From CAMFTQ01 sp051881615 (GTDB taxonomy: Bacteria; Bacillota; Clostridia; Oscillospirales; Acutalibacteraceae), in assembly GCA_051881615.1 (NCBI GenBank), contig JBJEQF010000022.1:51590-115589 (forward strand): a stretch of 64,000 nucleotides of DNA. The letters are read 5' to 3'. Made by a program: the position numbers and the translations under genes. The notes beneath the pieces are model-generated. The model saw only the letters and a list, made by a program, of their open reading frames with translations, ran no database searches and was not told where the DNA came from. Of this stretch, positions 16,602-24,372 are shown piece after piece (the first letter of the stretch is position 1; each line of letters opens with the position of its first letter).

Positions 16602-18242
16602 TTATTCTGCTTTGAAAACTGCCGAGGACTGCGCAGGTAGATTGAGTACACCGTTATTAAACATAACGTGTTCAACTATATCGTTGCCGTCCTTGTCCTG
16701 CTTTGGTCTTTGTGCTGTCAGGTCGCCTCTTAATTTTGCGTTTTTCAAAATCTCATCGGTGATTGTAAGCTGTTTTGCATCTCTTTCACTTGTGTTGTGA
16801 ACTACAAGCAGCTTTGTGCCGTTGTATTCAGTGATGTAAGCCGCAACTGCCGGATCGTCAAACTTAACCGTTTGAGTAATTATTCCTCTTGCAAGCTCAG
16901 GGTTCTGATTTCTGATTTTGAATGCTCGCTTGTAAAAGTTAAGTATTGAATAGTCGTCCTTTTCCTGCTGTGCAACGCCGTGGAACTTTGTATCCTCGGG
17001 GTCGCCTACGCCGTTTACAAAAATCGCCGGAAGATTGTCGCTATCCCATATCATAGCCGTTCTGTAGTTTGCGTCATTATCGGCATAAGGTGCATTTGTG
17101 CCTGTTTCTTCACCGTAATAGGTAAATGTGTTGCCGGGTAGCGTCAGGTATAAAGCTGCAGCCATTTTAATGTTGTTCTCTGTAACAAGTGCGTTTGCAG
17201 CACGTACCATATCGTGATTTGTCAGAAATACTGCGTTGATTGCGTTTTCGTTTCGCTTTAATATGTTTTCCTGATATTTTTTAACCTGTGCTGCATAGCT
17301 TTCACCGAGAACACCTGATGATACTGCATAGATTATATCACCTGACGCAGTGCCGAGCTTGAACGCAAACTGACTGTCGATACCGGAGGTATACATTTCG
17401 TAAATTTCAGCAGGTCCTACCCAGTTTTCGCCTACCATATAAACATCTTCGTTATACTTTTTGGCTGTGTCATAGAACCACTTCATAAACTCTTTGCCAT
17501 CTGTATGCTCATTTGTAAAGTACTTAACAGCGTCAAGTCTGAAGCCTGCTACTCCCTTTTCAAGCCAGAATTTTGCTATTTTTTCAAACTCCTCACGTGT
17601 AGCCTCGCTCGACAAATTCCATTCAGGCATTTCAAAAGAGAAGTTGCCCTCAAATGCTACGCCTGTTGTGGCGTCTGACCTGTTTGCGCAGGTAATCGGA
17701 TTGTCAGGAGTCAGTATTTCAAAATACTTTGCGTAGCCGTCATACTTACCCTTTTGAACCTCCTCGCAAGCCTGTCTGAACCACGGGTGACGTGATGAAC
17801 AGTGGTTCAAAACAAGGTCAAGGATAACCTTAATGCCGCGCTTGTCACATTCGGCTATAAGCTTTTCAAAGTCAGCCATTGTGCCGAATTCCTCGTCAAT
17901 GTCGTAGTAGTCCATTACATCATATTTGTGGTAAGAAATTGACGGCATCATCGGCGAAAGCCATATTCCCGTTACACCAAGGTCAGTGTCGGTTGTCGGG
18001 TCGCCGTCATTCAGATAGTCAAGCATAGAGATAATTCCCGGTATATCGCCTGTTTCGTCACCGTTGCTGTCACAGAACGAGCCTATCCAAATCTGATAAT
18101 AGTTTCTGTACTTGTCGTCAGTTTTTGCAAGCTCAATGCCCTCTGTCGGGTCCTTATATTCGTTTGAACCCTCTGAACAGCCTGTAAGGAGAGCTGACGC
18201 AATAATCAGTGAAGCCAAAATAACCGATAAAAGCCTTTTCAT
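16602..18242 (-). CDS. Extracellular alpha-amylase-family (GH13) lipoprotein
   Basis: 546 residues with lipoprotein signal MKRLLSVILASLIIASALLT and lipobox LLTGC. The GH13 barrel motifs are intact: region I VILDLVLNHCSS, region II GFRLDAVKYF with the nucleophile Asp, region III MVGENWVG with the acid Glu, and region IV FLTNHDM with the third Asp. A C-terminal beta domain follows. It should cleave alpha-glucans at the cell surface. Its genes lie directly after a maltodextrin-type ABC importer on the same strand, so products are probably taken up by that system. The start at 18242 has AGGAAG upstream; the 35-residue upstream extension lies over a structured leader. Confidence 0.92.
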   Translation of the reverse strand: MKRLLSVILASLIIASALLTGCSEGSNEYKDPTEGIELAKTDDKYRNYYQIWIGSFCDSNGDETGDIPGIISMLDYLNDGDPTTDTDLGVTGIWLSPMMPSISYHKYDVMDYYDIDEEFGTMADFEKLIAECDKRGIKVILDLVLNHCSSRHPWFRQACEEVQKGKYDGYAKYFEILTPDNPITCANRSDATTGVAFEGNFSFEMPEWNLSSEATREEFEKIAKFWLEKGVAGFRLDAVKYFTNEHTDGKEFMKWFYDTAKKYNEDVYMVGENWVGPAEIYEMYTSGIDSQFAFKLGTASGDIIYAVSSGVLGESYAAQVKKYQENILKRNENAINAVFLTNHDMVRAANALVTENNIKMAAALYLTLPGNTFTYYGEETGTNAPYADNDANYRTAMIWDSDNLPAIFVNGVGDPEDTKFHGVAQQEKDDYSILNFYKRAFKIRNQNPELARGIITQTVKFDDPAVAAYITEYNGTKLLVVHNTSERDAKQLTITDEILKNAKLRGDLTAQRPKQDKDGNDIVEHVMFNNGVLNLPAQSSAVFKAE

Positions 18243-18264
18243 AAAATCACTTCCTAAAAAACAA

Positions 18265-18321
18265 GGGTGATGCTCACCAGTGAAGCCTCTTATGAGGGTA
18301 TCAGCTGTCGGAACATCACCC
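18265..18321 (-). promoter_or_regulatory. Branched hairpin leader of the amylase gene
   Basis: The outer arms GGGTGATG (18265-18272) and CATCACCC (18314-18321) are perfect complements enclosing smaller hairpins (TCAC-CA-GTGA; CCTC-TTAT-GAGG). On the minus strand it is followed by TTGTTTTTT, then the amylase ribosome binding site. It could be an attenuator or mRNA-processing element that separates amylase expression from the transporter. Confidence 0.5.
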
Positions 18322-18377
18322 GTAATATTTTTCTTAACAACACGCAAAAGCTATGCGATATTGCTTATAATTTGATA

Positions 18378-19238
18378 TTAACCCTTTACACCGCCGGCTG
18401 TTACGCCCTCTACATAGTAGTTCTGGAGCTTTAGGAACAGCAGGGTGATAGGTACTGCAACGATAACAGAGCCTGCAAGGAATCTTGTGAAGTATTCGTT
18501 TGCGTTCGTAGCCGCAGCCATCTTTTGCAGACCGATAGCAACGGTGTACATATCTGTTTCTGTACCCATAATGATTTTAGCAAGGATAAAGTCTGTCCAA
18601 GGGCCGATAAACGCAGTCAGAACTGTGTAAACTACGATAGGCTTTGACATCGGCAGAATTATCTTCCAGAAAATCTGATTTTTTGTTGCACCGTCTATAG
18701 TTGCCGCCTCGTCGAGCGCACGGGGAATCGTATCAAAGAAGCCCTTTGAAATCTGATATACAAGTCCTGCACCGGCACTGTAGCAAATTACAAGAGCAAC
18801 GAGTGACTGTGTAAGGTTCATAGCCTTTAACAGATAGTAAATAGCAATCATTGTCATAAATCCCGGGAACATACCGAGGATCATACCAACGTTGATGAAC
18901 TTTTTACGTGACTTAAATCTTAAACGGCTGAAGCTGTAGCTTACCATAAGCACTGCAAGTGTAGAAAGAATACAGCTGAAAATTGCAACGATAAGAGTGT
19001 TCATAAACCACAGTGGGAAGTTCATACCCTCTGAAGCCTTTGTAAACAGCTCAATGTAGTTGTCGAGTGTGTATTCAGGCGGAATAATGTACGGAACCGA
19101 GAGAACACGAGTGTCTGCACGGAAAGAATGCAGAACCATCCAAACAAGAGGAGATACCCAAAGAATACCCGATACGGCAAGAATAACGTAAACGATAGCG
19201 TTTGTTATGTGCCTTCTTAATTTGTAGCTTTTTATCAT
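18378..19238 (-). CDS. Maltodextrin-type ABC transporter permease, MalG-like
   Basis: 286 residues with six hydrophobic helices. The cytoplasmic EAA loop is visible as EAATIDGATKNQIFWKIILP near residue 190, where the ATPase docks. It belongs to the CUT1 family, which imports oligosaccharides. Its start overlaps the stop of the MalF-like gene by 4 bp, showing coupled translation. No ATPase gene is in the cluster, so a shared MsmX-type ATPase encoded elsewhere is the likely motor, as in many Firmicutes. Confidence 0.92.
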   Translation of the reverse strand: MIKSYKLRRHITNAIVYVILAVSGILWVSPLVWMVLHSFRADTRVLSVPYIIPPEYTLDNYIELFTKASEGMNFPLWFMNTLIVAIFSCILSTLAVLMVSYSFSRLRFKSRKKFINVGMILGMFPGFMTMIAIYYLLKAMNLTQSLVALVICYSAGAGLVYQISKGFFDTIPRALDEAATIDGATKNQIFWKIILPMSKPIVVYTVLTAFIGPWTDFILAKIIMGTETDMYTVAIGLQKMAAATNANEYFTRFLAGSVIVAVPITLLFLKLQNYYVEGVTAGGVKG

Positions 19239-20737
19239 GAGAACTCCTCCTCGTTTCTGGAAGATTTAGACATATTGAATGTGATAAGAGAAACAGTTGC
19301 ACAAACGATAAATACAAGAATACCAACGGTTGCCGCGTAACAATAGTCTTTCTTATCCATTGTCATCTTAAACAGCCACGTTACAAGCAGGTCGGTGTAG
19401 CCTGCACCCTTTGCATAGTCGCCGGTAGCTAATGGATTGCCGCCTGTTAGCAGGTAAATTACGTTGAAGTTGTTGATGTTGCCGATAAACTGTGTGATAA
19501 GGTGAGGTGTTGTAACAAACAGCATATACGGCAGTGTAATCTTCATAAAGCAGGTAACAGGGCCTGCACCGTCAATTGTGGCACTTTCATACAGGTCAAC
19601 AGGAATATTCATAAGAATACCTGATGTAATAAGGATAGTGTAAGGAATACCTACCCAACAGTTTACAACAAGCACCGTAATTCTCGGCAAGAGAATATTA
19701 CTCTGGCTCGTCAAAAATTCTACCGGTTCTGCAAAGCCGAAATAGTTTGTCAGAATCATATTGATAGCGCCGTCACGTGAAAGCATCTGGCTCATAAGCA
19801 AGAGAGATACGAACTGCGGAACAGCGATTGTGATAACGAAAAGTGTTCTCCATAAAGGCTTGAACTTGATACCCTTTTTGTTAATCAGAAGAGCAACGAT
19901 CATACCAAGTATGTAGTTACTGAAGGTTGCAATAACTGCCCATATGAGCGTCCACTTTGTCAGCTCTAAAAATGTGTGACCCATACTTGCGCCGCCTGTT
20001 GTTTCAAACAGCTCGCCAAAGTTTTTAAGACCAACCCATGTAAACAGCTGAGCCGGAGCCTGATGGTTTGCGTCAAAGTTTGTGAACGCAATAAGTATCA
20101 TAAATACAAGCGGAAGAATTGTAAATATTGAAATTGTAAGTACAGGGAAAGAAAGAAGTGTTGTGTGGAACTTGCCGTCAAGGTAGCTTTTTACTTCATT
20201 CTTAAAGTTGATAGGCTTTTTTCCGCTTGCAACAATCTTCTGATTGTTGTAGGCTGACTTTGTGTTTGCTATGTAAAGCGCAAATACTACACAGGTAATT
20301 ACGATTGTCAGAACGCCGTAAAGCAAAATAAGCATTGAGTTGTCGCCTGCCTGGACAAGCTTACCTCTGCTGTCAATAATCTCTTCTACTGTACCCAGTG
20401 TTGAGAACTTGCTCAGATAGAATACGCCGAATGTCAGCATAAAGTAAATATAGAATACCTCTACAGCCAGATAGAGCAAGCCCTTTACTATCTGTCCTTT
20501 GGTGAAGTTACCCGTACCCATTACAAGGTAAGAAGCTTTAGTTGCCCAGTCGCCTTTTGCAAAGCGGGTAAAGTAACCCTTAAAGCCGTTAATGATCGCC
20601 ATAAAGAATGCGACAATGGCACTGCCGGCAGCTTTAAAGAATTTTGCAACGCTTTTAGGCAGTTTAACGAGAAATTCTTTCAGATTATAAAAGAACTTCT
20701 GAAAGGGATTGAGCTGAACATAGTCTATGTATTTCAT
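19235..20737 (-). CDS. Maltodextrin-type ABC transporter permease, MalF-like with N-terminal extension
   Basis: 500 residues. About 180 N-terminal residues (amphipathic lysine-rich start, then two hydrophobic helices) precede the canonical six-helix core. The EAA loop ESATIDGAGPVTCFMKITLP lies near residue 405. A long N-terminal part with extra helices is known from MalF proteins. It partners the MalG-like permease to form the channel. GAGAG precedes the ATG. The gene is separated from the binding-protein gene by 171 bp containing a strong hairpin. Confidence 0.9.
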   Translation of the reverse strand: MKYIDYVQLNPFQKFFYNLKEFLVKLPKSVAKFFKAAGSAIVAFFMAIINGFKGYFTRFAKGDWATKASYLVMGTGNFTKGQIVKGLLYLAVEVFYIYFMLTFGVFYLSKFSTLGTVEEIIDSRGKLVQAGDNSMLILLYGVLTIVITCVVFALYIANTKSAYNNQKIVASGKKPINFKNEVKSYLDGKFHTTLLSFPVLTISIFTILPLVFMILIAFTNFDANHQAPAQLFTWVGLKNFGELFETTGGASMGHTFLELTKWTLIWAVIATFSNYILGMIVALLINKKGIKFKPLWRTLFVITIAVPQFVSLLLMSQMLSRDGAINMILTNYFGFAEPVEFLTSQSNILLPRITVLVVNCWVGIPYTILITSGILMNIPVDLYESATIDGAGPVTCFMKITLPYMLFVTTPHLITQFIGNINNFNVIYLLTGGNPLATGDYAKGAGYTDLLVTWLFKMTMDKKDYCYAATVGILVFIVCATVSLITFNMSKSSRNEEEFS

Positions 20738-20846
20738 TCTCTAACCACTCTCCTTTGTTTGATTTTATATAAAGTGCGGAAGTATTAACAAATTAAAGAT
20801 AATAACCTCCGACTAATTTGTGCAAAACGCTTGTTTGCTAAGCCTT

Positions 20847-20880
20847 ATCAAGCAGCCCGAGCAATCCCGGACTGCTTGAT
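20847..20880 (-). promoter_or_regulatory. mRNA-stabilising or attenuating hairpin between binding protein and permease genes
   Basis: The 9-bp arms ATCAAGCAG/CTGCTTGAT (20847-20855, 20872-20880) are extended by further internal pairing. No T tract follows on the minus strand. Such hairpins commonly keep binding-protein mRNA levels above those of the membrane subunits. Confidence 0.6.
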
Positions 20881-20908
20881 GTTTGCTTATATTATTTTAG
20901 GAGAGCTA

Positions 20909-22195
20909 TTATTCATCCTTAATTGCTGTGATAGTTGTGTCAAGGAGTGCTTTAAGTGTAGCCTTGTCAAGCTTAGCGTTTTCAGCATAGAGCTTGTTAC
21001 CGAGGTTAGCCATCGGATCCCAGAATGTCATAACAAGGTTAACCTGAGGAATAGCATACTTTGACTGCTCAAGAATTGCTGAAAGTGCAGCGTTGTTCTT
21101 AACTACATCGCTTTCAGCTGCCTTGACGTTTGAAGGACCCCAGCCGATTTCCTTAGCTCTTTCAAGCTGGCACTTTTCGCTTGTAAGGTAAGCTGCGAGA
21201 AGCTGAGAAGCCTCAGGGAACTTAGAATACTTGTTGCAGCCTAAAAGCTTAAAGCCGTGCATAGAAACCATCTGTGTGTCTTTGCCGTTGATCTTGATTG
21301 TAGGAAGCTTAGCAACGCCGAATCTGTCGCCTGCTGCTGTCTGGTCTGCAACTAAGTTCCAAATACCGTCAACACCTGCAGCGAGTTCGCCTGACTTGAG
21401 CTTACCTGCGATTTTGTTTACGTCGTCAACGATAAAGAGTTCTCTGTAATCCTGCATAAGTTTGCCCCATGCCTGCATTGAAGCGATTACCTCGTCCTCG
21501 TTGTATTTGTTGAACTGCTGAATGTCGTTGCCTTCCTCGTCCTGCTTAATGCCATCAGGCCTTAAGCCGCCTGTGAAAGGAATTGTGCAAGCATAGAAGC
21601 CGTCGCCAGCGTTCAAAAGGAACTTTTTGCCTGACTTCTTACAAGCAGCGAGGATACCCTCTAAGCTCTTTGCGTCTTCTTCGGTAATAACTGTCTTGTC
21701 ATATACTAAATAGTAGCCGTTGTCGCCTGTTTCAGGGAATGCCCAGAGCTTGCCGTCGATTGTAGCAGAAGCAACTGAACTCTCTGTGTTGTTAGCGATA
21801 ACTTCTTCAGGATCAAATACGTTGTTGATAACCTTAGAGTCGTAAAGTGTGTTTAACAGGTTGCAGGCAAAGCCGAATACGTCAGCAGCTGCCTCAGGGT
21901 CGTTCTGGATAGCTGTAGCAGCGTCGTTCTCACCCTGGATCTTAACGTCAATTGTGATTTTCTTTTCAGGATATTTCTTAATGAAGTTGTCGCACTGCTT
22001 TTTGAACAATGCAACTGCCTTATCAGGTGACCAAACAGTCAGCTTGATGTTGTCTTCGCCGCGGAACGGATCGCTGTCGTCAGCCGGTGCAGTTGTTGCC
22101 TGTGTGCCGGGTTCATTTGAAGGTGTGCAGCCTACAAATGCGCCGCCGAGCATAACTGTTGCCAGCATAGCAGCAAGAATTCTTTTGATTTTCAT
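20909..22195 (-). CDS. Sugar-binding lipoprotein of the ABC transporter (MalE-like)
   Basis: 428 residues. Lipoprotein signal MKIKRILAAMLATVMLGGAF with lipobox FVGC, then a threonine/aspartate-rich linker. A type I extracellular solute-binding fold starts at IKLTVWSPDKAVALFKKQ; DVFGFACNLL is the usual hinge-region segment. It should capture maltose/maltodextrins and deliver them to the two downstream permeases. The downstream amylase supports an alpha-glucan substrate. It is first in the operon and preceded by a 513-bp region with repeated operator-like sites. Confidence 0.9.
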   Translation of the reverse strand: MKIKRILAAMLATVMLGGAFVGCTPSNEPGTQATTAPADDSDPFRGEDNIKLTVWSPDKAVALFKKQCDNFIKKYPEKKITIDVKIQGENDAATAIQNDPEAAADVFGFACNLLNTLYDSKVINNVFDPEEVIANNTESSVASATIDGKLWAFPETGDNGYYLVYDKTVITEEDAKSLEGILAACKKSGKKFLLNAGDGFYACTIPFTGGLRPDGIKQDEEGNDIQQFNKYNEDEVIASMQAWGKLMQDYRELFIVDDVNKIAGKLKSGELAAGVDGIWNLVADQTAAGDRFGVAKLPTIKINGKDTQMVSMHGFKLLGCNKYSKFPEASQLLAAYLTSEKCQLERAKEIGWGPSNVKAAESDVVKNNAALSAILEQSKYAIPQVNLVMTFWDPMANLGNKLYAENAKLDKATLKALLDTTITAIKDE

Positions 22196-22292
22196 CTGCG
22201 ATTACCTCTTTCATAAAATTATGATTTTTTTCGGATTACACCGAAGTGTGGCGACTTGAATGCACATACAAATCACCAATATCACTATATAA

Positions 22293-22322
22293 ATAATACC
22301 ACATTACACCCTGATAATGCAA
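22293..22322 (-). promoter_or_regulatory. Possible promoter of the maltodextrin operon
   Basis: On the minus strand an extended -10 TGGTATTAT lies at 22301-22293, with a weak TTGCAT (22322-22317) 18 bp upstream. It is about 100 bp before the binding-protein start. A poor -35 fits an activator-dependent promoter. Confidence 0.4.
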
Positions 22323-22367
22323 CTATTTTTGTATTTTTTACCTATTGTTATATTTTAGAGTTTGAGT

Positions 22368-22448
22368 TTTGTGCAATATGTCAATAAAAAAGGCTATAAT
22401 TAGCAATATGCACAAATCAGACTTGTTAAGTTGTCCATATTGCACAAA
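22368..22448. promoter_or_regulatory. Three repeated operator-like sites upstream of the maltodextrin operon
   Basis: Near-identical 13-mers occur as TTTGTGCAATATG (22368-22380), CAATATGCACAAA (22404-22416) and CATATTGCACAAA (22436-22448). The first and third are perfect inverted copies. They lie upstream of the binding-protein promoter, where a sugar-responsive regulator could bind. The rest of the 22196-22708 interval is AT-rich and holds only the two divergent promoters. Confidence 0.5.
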
Positions 22449-22631
22449 TACAATTTGTGAGAAATGTGCATAGCTACCTCTGATTTCTGTACTTATACAC
22501 ATCTTTTTCACATTTTTGCACCCTGTTTTTTCACAGTTTTGTCATCAATATGCCTGACTTCAAAAACTGTTGGTTAAATTTTACAAAAAATCTGCGATTG
22601 CCATAATTCTGCGTTAATGTGTAAATCAGCA

Positions 22632-22660
22632 TTGAAAAACAGCTTAATTTATCATATAAT
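22632..22660 (+). promoter_or_regulatory. SigA-type promoter of the murE-like gene
   Basis: TTGAAA (22632-22637) and TATAAT (22655-22660) are 17 bp apart. The TTG start lies about 43 bp beyond the predicted transcription start. Confidence 0.75.
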
Positions 22661-22708
22661 AAATACAGTTGTATTATTCATATATAAAACGCTTTTGGAG
22701 GTATTATT

Positions 22709-24175
22709 TTGAAGCTTTCGGAAATTTTATCAACTACTGACTATACACTTGTTCAGGGCAGTACGGACGTAGAAATAACTGAGCTTGTCTACGATTCACG
22801 CAAGGCAAAAAGCAGCTGTGCCTTTGTCTGCCTTGTCGGCTACAATACAGACGGTCACAAATACGCACAAAGCGCAATAGAAAGCGGCTGCACTGTGCTG
22901 ATTGTCAGTAAGGATATAACAGCTCCCGACAATGTGACGGTGATAAAAACCGATGACACAAGAAAGGCTCTTGCATATATGAGCGCACAGTTTTTCGGAA
23001 ATCCGTCAAGCGAGCTTATCACAATCGGCATAACAGGCACAAAGGGCAAGACCACAACAACGGCTATGATTAAATCCGTTCTTGAAAAGGGCGGCTTAAA
23101 GACAGGCACTATCGGAACGCTGGGTATTGTAATCGGCGAAAATATTTACAAGACAAACAACACGACTCCCGAATCGTTTGAAATTCAGCAGGCTATGCGA
23201 AAAATGCTTGATGAGGGCTGTAAGGCTATGGTTATAGAGGCGTCTTCACTGGGACTTAAATGGCACAGAACAGACGCTATTGAATTTGACTACGGCATTT
23301 TCACAAACTTTTCGCACGACCATATCGGCGACAGCGAGCATAAGGATATGGACGAATACCTGTACTGCAAGTCGCTCCTTTTCAATCAGTGCAAACACGC
23401 CAGTGCCAATATTGACGACGAAATGTGGCAAAAGGTAACAGAAAACGCAACGTGTCCTGTTGAAACCTTCGGCTTTTCAGAAAATGCAGACATCTGCGCA
23501 TATGACGATAAGCTGATTTCAAGGGCAGGCTACTTAGGAGTAGGCTTTAAGACGAAAAATGAAGTAACGCTTGACATTAGTGTGCCGATTCCGGGCAAAT
23601 TCAGCGTTTACAATGCTCTTGCGGCAATCTCGGTATGCCGTCATATTGTTGATGAAAAAGCCTTGATTGACGGTCTTGACTGCGCGCTTGTCAAGGGCAG
23701 AGTTGAGCCTGTTCCCGTCAGCGGCGACTACACGCTTTTAATCGACTATGCGCACAATGCAGTATCTATGGAGAACGTGCTGACAACTCTTCGTGAATAC
23801 AAGCCGAACAGACTTATTACAATGTTCGGAGCAGGCGGCAACAGACCACGTGACAGACGCTTTGAAATGGGCGAAATATCCGGTAAGCTGTCTGACCTTT
23901 CTGTAATCACCGAGGACAACTCACGCTTTGAGGACGTAATGGACATAATAGCCGACATAAAGACTGGCATTGAAAAAACTGACGGCGAATATGTTGTAGT
24001 GCCGAACAGACGTGACGCTATCCGCTATTGTATGACAAACGCACAAAAGGGCGATATAGTAGTCCTTGCCGGCAAGGGACACGAGGACTATCAGGAAATA
24101 AAGGGCGTAAAGTACCATATGGACGAAAGAGAAATAATCGCCGAAATCGAAAGGGAACTTAATGAAAGTGAGTAA
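22709..24175 (+). CDS. murE: UDP-N-acetylmuramyl-tripeptide synthetase (MurE-like Mur ligase)
   Basis: 488 residues. MurE adds the third amino acid (meso-DAP or L-Lys) to UDP-MurNAc-L-Ala-D-Glu. Seen are the N-terminal UDP-binding region (ITELVYDSRKAKSSCAF), the ATP P-loop GITGTKGKTTTTAM near residue 110, NTTPESFEIQ, and the C-terminal Mur ligase domain with LLIDYAHNAVSMENVL, FGAGGNRPRDRR and a substrate loop reading TEDNSRFED. The canonical meso-DAP motif is DNPR; here Pro is Ser. TTG start 7 nt after GGAGG. A closely related paralogue rather than the main MurE is possible. Confidence 0.88.
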   Translation: MKLSEILSTTDYTLVQGSTDVEITELVYDSRKAKSSCAFVCLVGYNTDGHKYAQSAIESGCTVLIVSKDITAPDNVTVIKTDDTRKALAYMSAQFFGNPSSELITIGITGTKGKTTTTAMIKSVLEKGGLKTGTIGTLGIVIGENIYKTNNTTPESFEIQQAMRKMLDEGCKAMVIEASSLGLKWHRTDAIEFDYGIFTNFSHDHIGDSEHKDMDEYLYCKSLLFNQCKHASANIDDEMWQKVTENATCPVETFGFSENADICAYDDKLISRAGYLGVGFKTKNEVTLDISVPIPGKFSVYNALAAISVCRHIVDEKALIDGLDCALVKGRVEPVPVSGDYTLLIDYAHNAVSMENVLTTLREYKPNRLITMFGAGGNRPRDRRFEMGEISGKLSDLSVITEDNSRFEDVMDIIADIKTGIEKTDGEYVVVPNRRDAIRYCMTNAQKGDIVVLAGKGHEDYQEIKGVKYHMDEREIIAEIERELNESE

Positions 24176-24251
24176 AATAATTATTTTCGGAAGTCAATAC
24201 GGAACAACAAAGCGGTATGCACAGGAATTACCCCCACTGCAAAGCCGCTGA
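24162..24251 (+). pseudogene. Flavodoxin gene remnant (N-terminal 29 codons)
   Basis: An ATG inside the end of murE opens a 29-residue frame beginning MKVSKIIIFGSQYGTTKRYA, the FMN-phosphate-binding N-terminus of a flavodoxin or flavodoxin-like oxidoreductase. It then stops with no recognisable continuation in any frame. The 14-bp overlap with murE suggests it was once a translationally coupled gene. It looks like a 3' deletion; a terminator follows closely. Confidence 0.6.
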
Positions 24252-24273
24252 CTGCATAATCACACTTCATCAA

Positions 24274-24301
24274 AAAGAGCGAGCCGTTTGGCTCGCCCTT
24301 T
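24274..24301. terminator. Bidirectional intrinsic terminator
   Basis: A stem of about 12 bp with one mismatch (core GCGAGCC/GGCTCGC, 24279-24285 and 24290-24296) is flanked by A and T runs, so it works for both murE and the convergent BspA gene. Confidence 0.85.
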
Positions 24302-24372
24302 GCTTTTAGATATAAAACATATACTGCATAGGAAAGACAATAAATCCTCACTCTACGATTGTTGTGTGAAAT

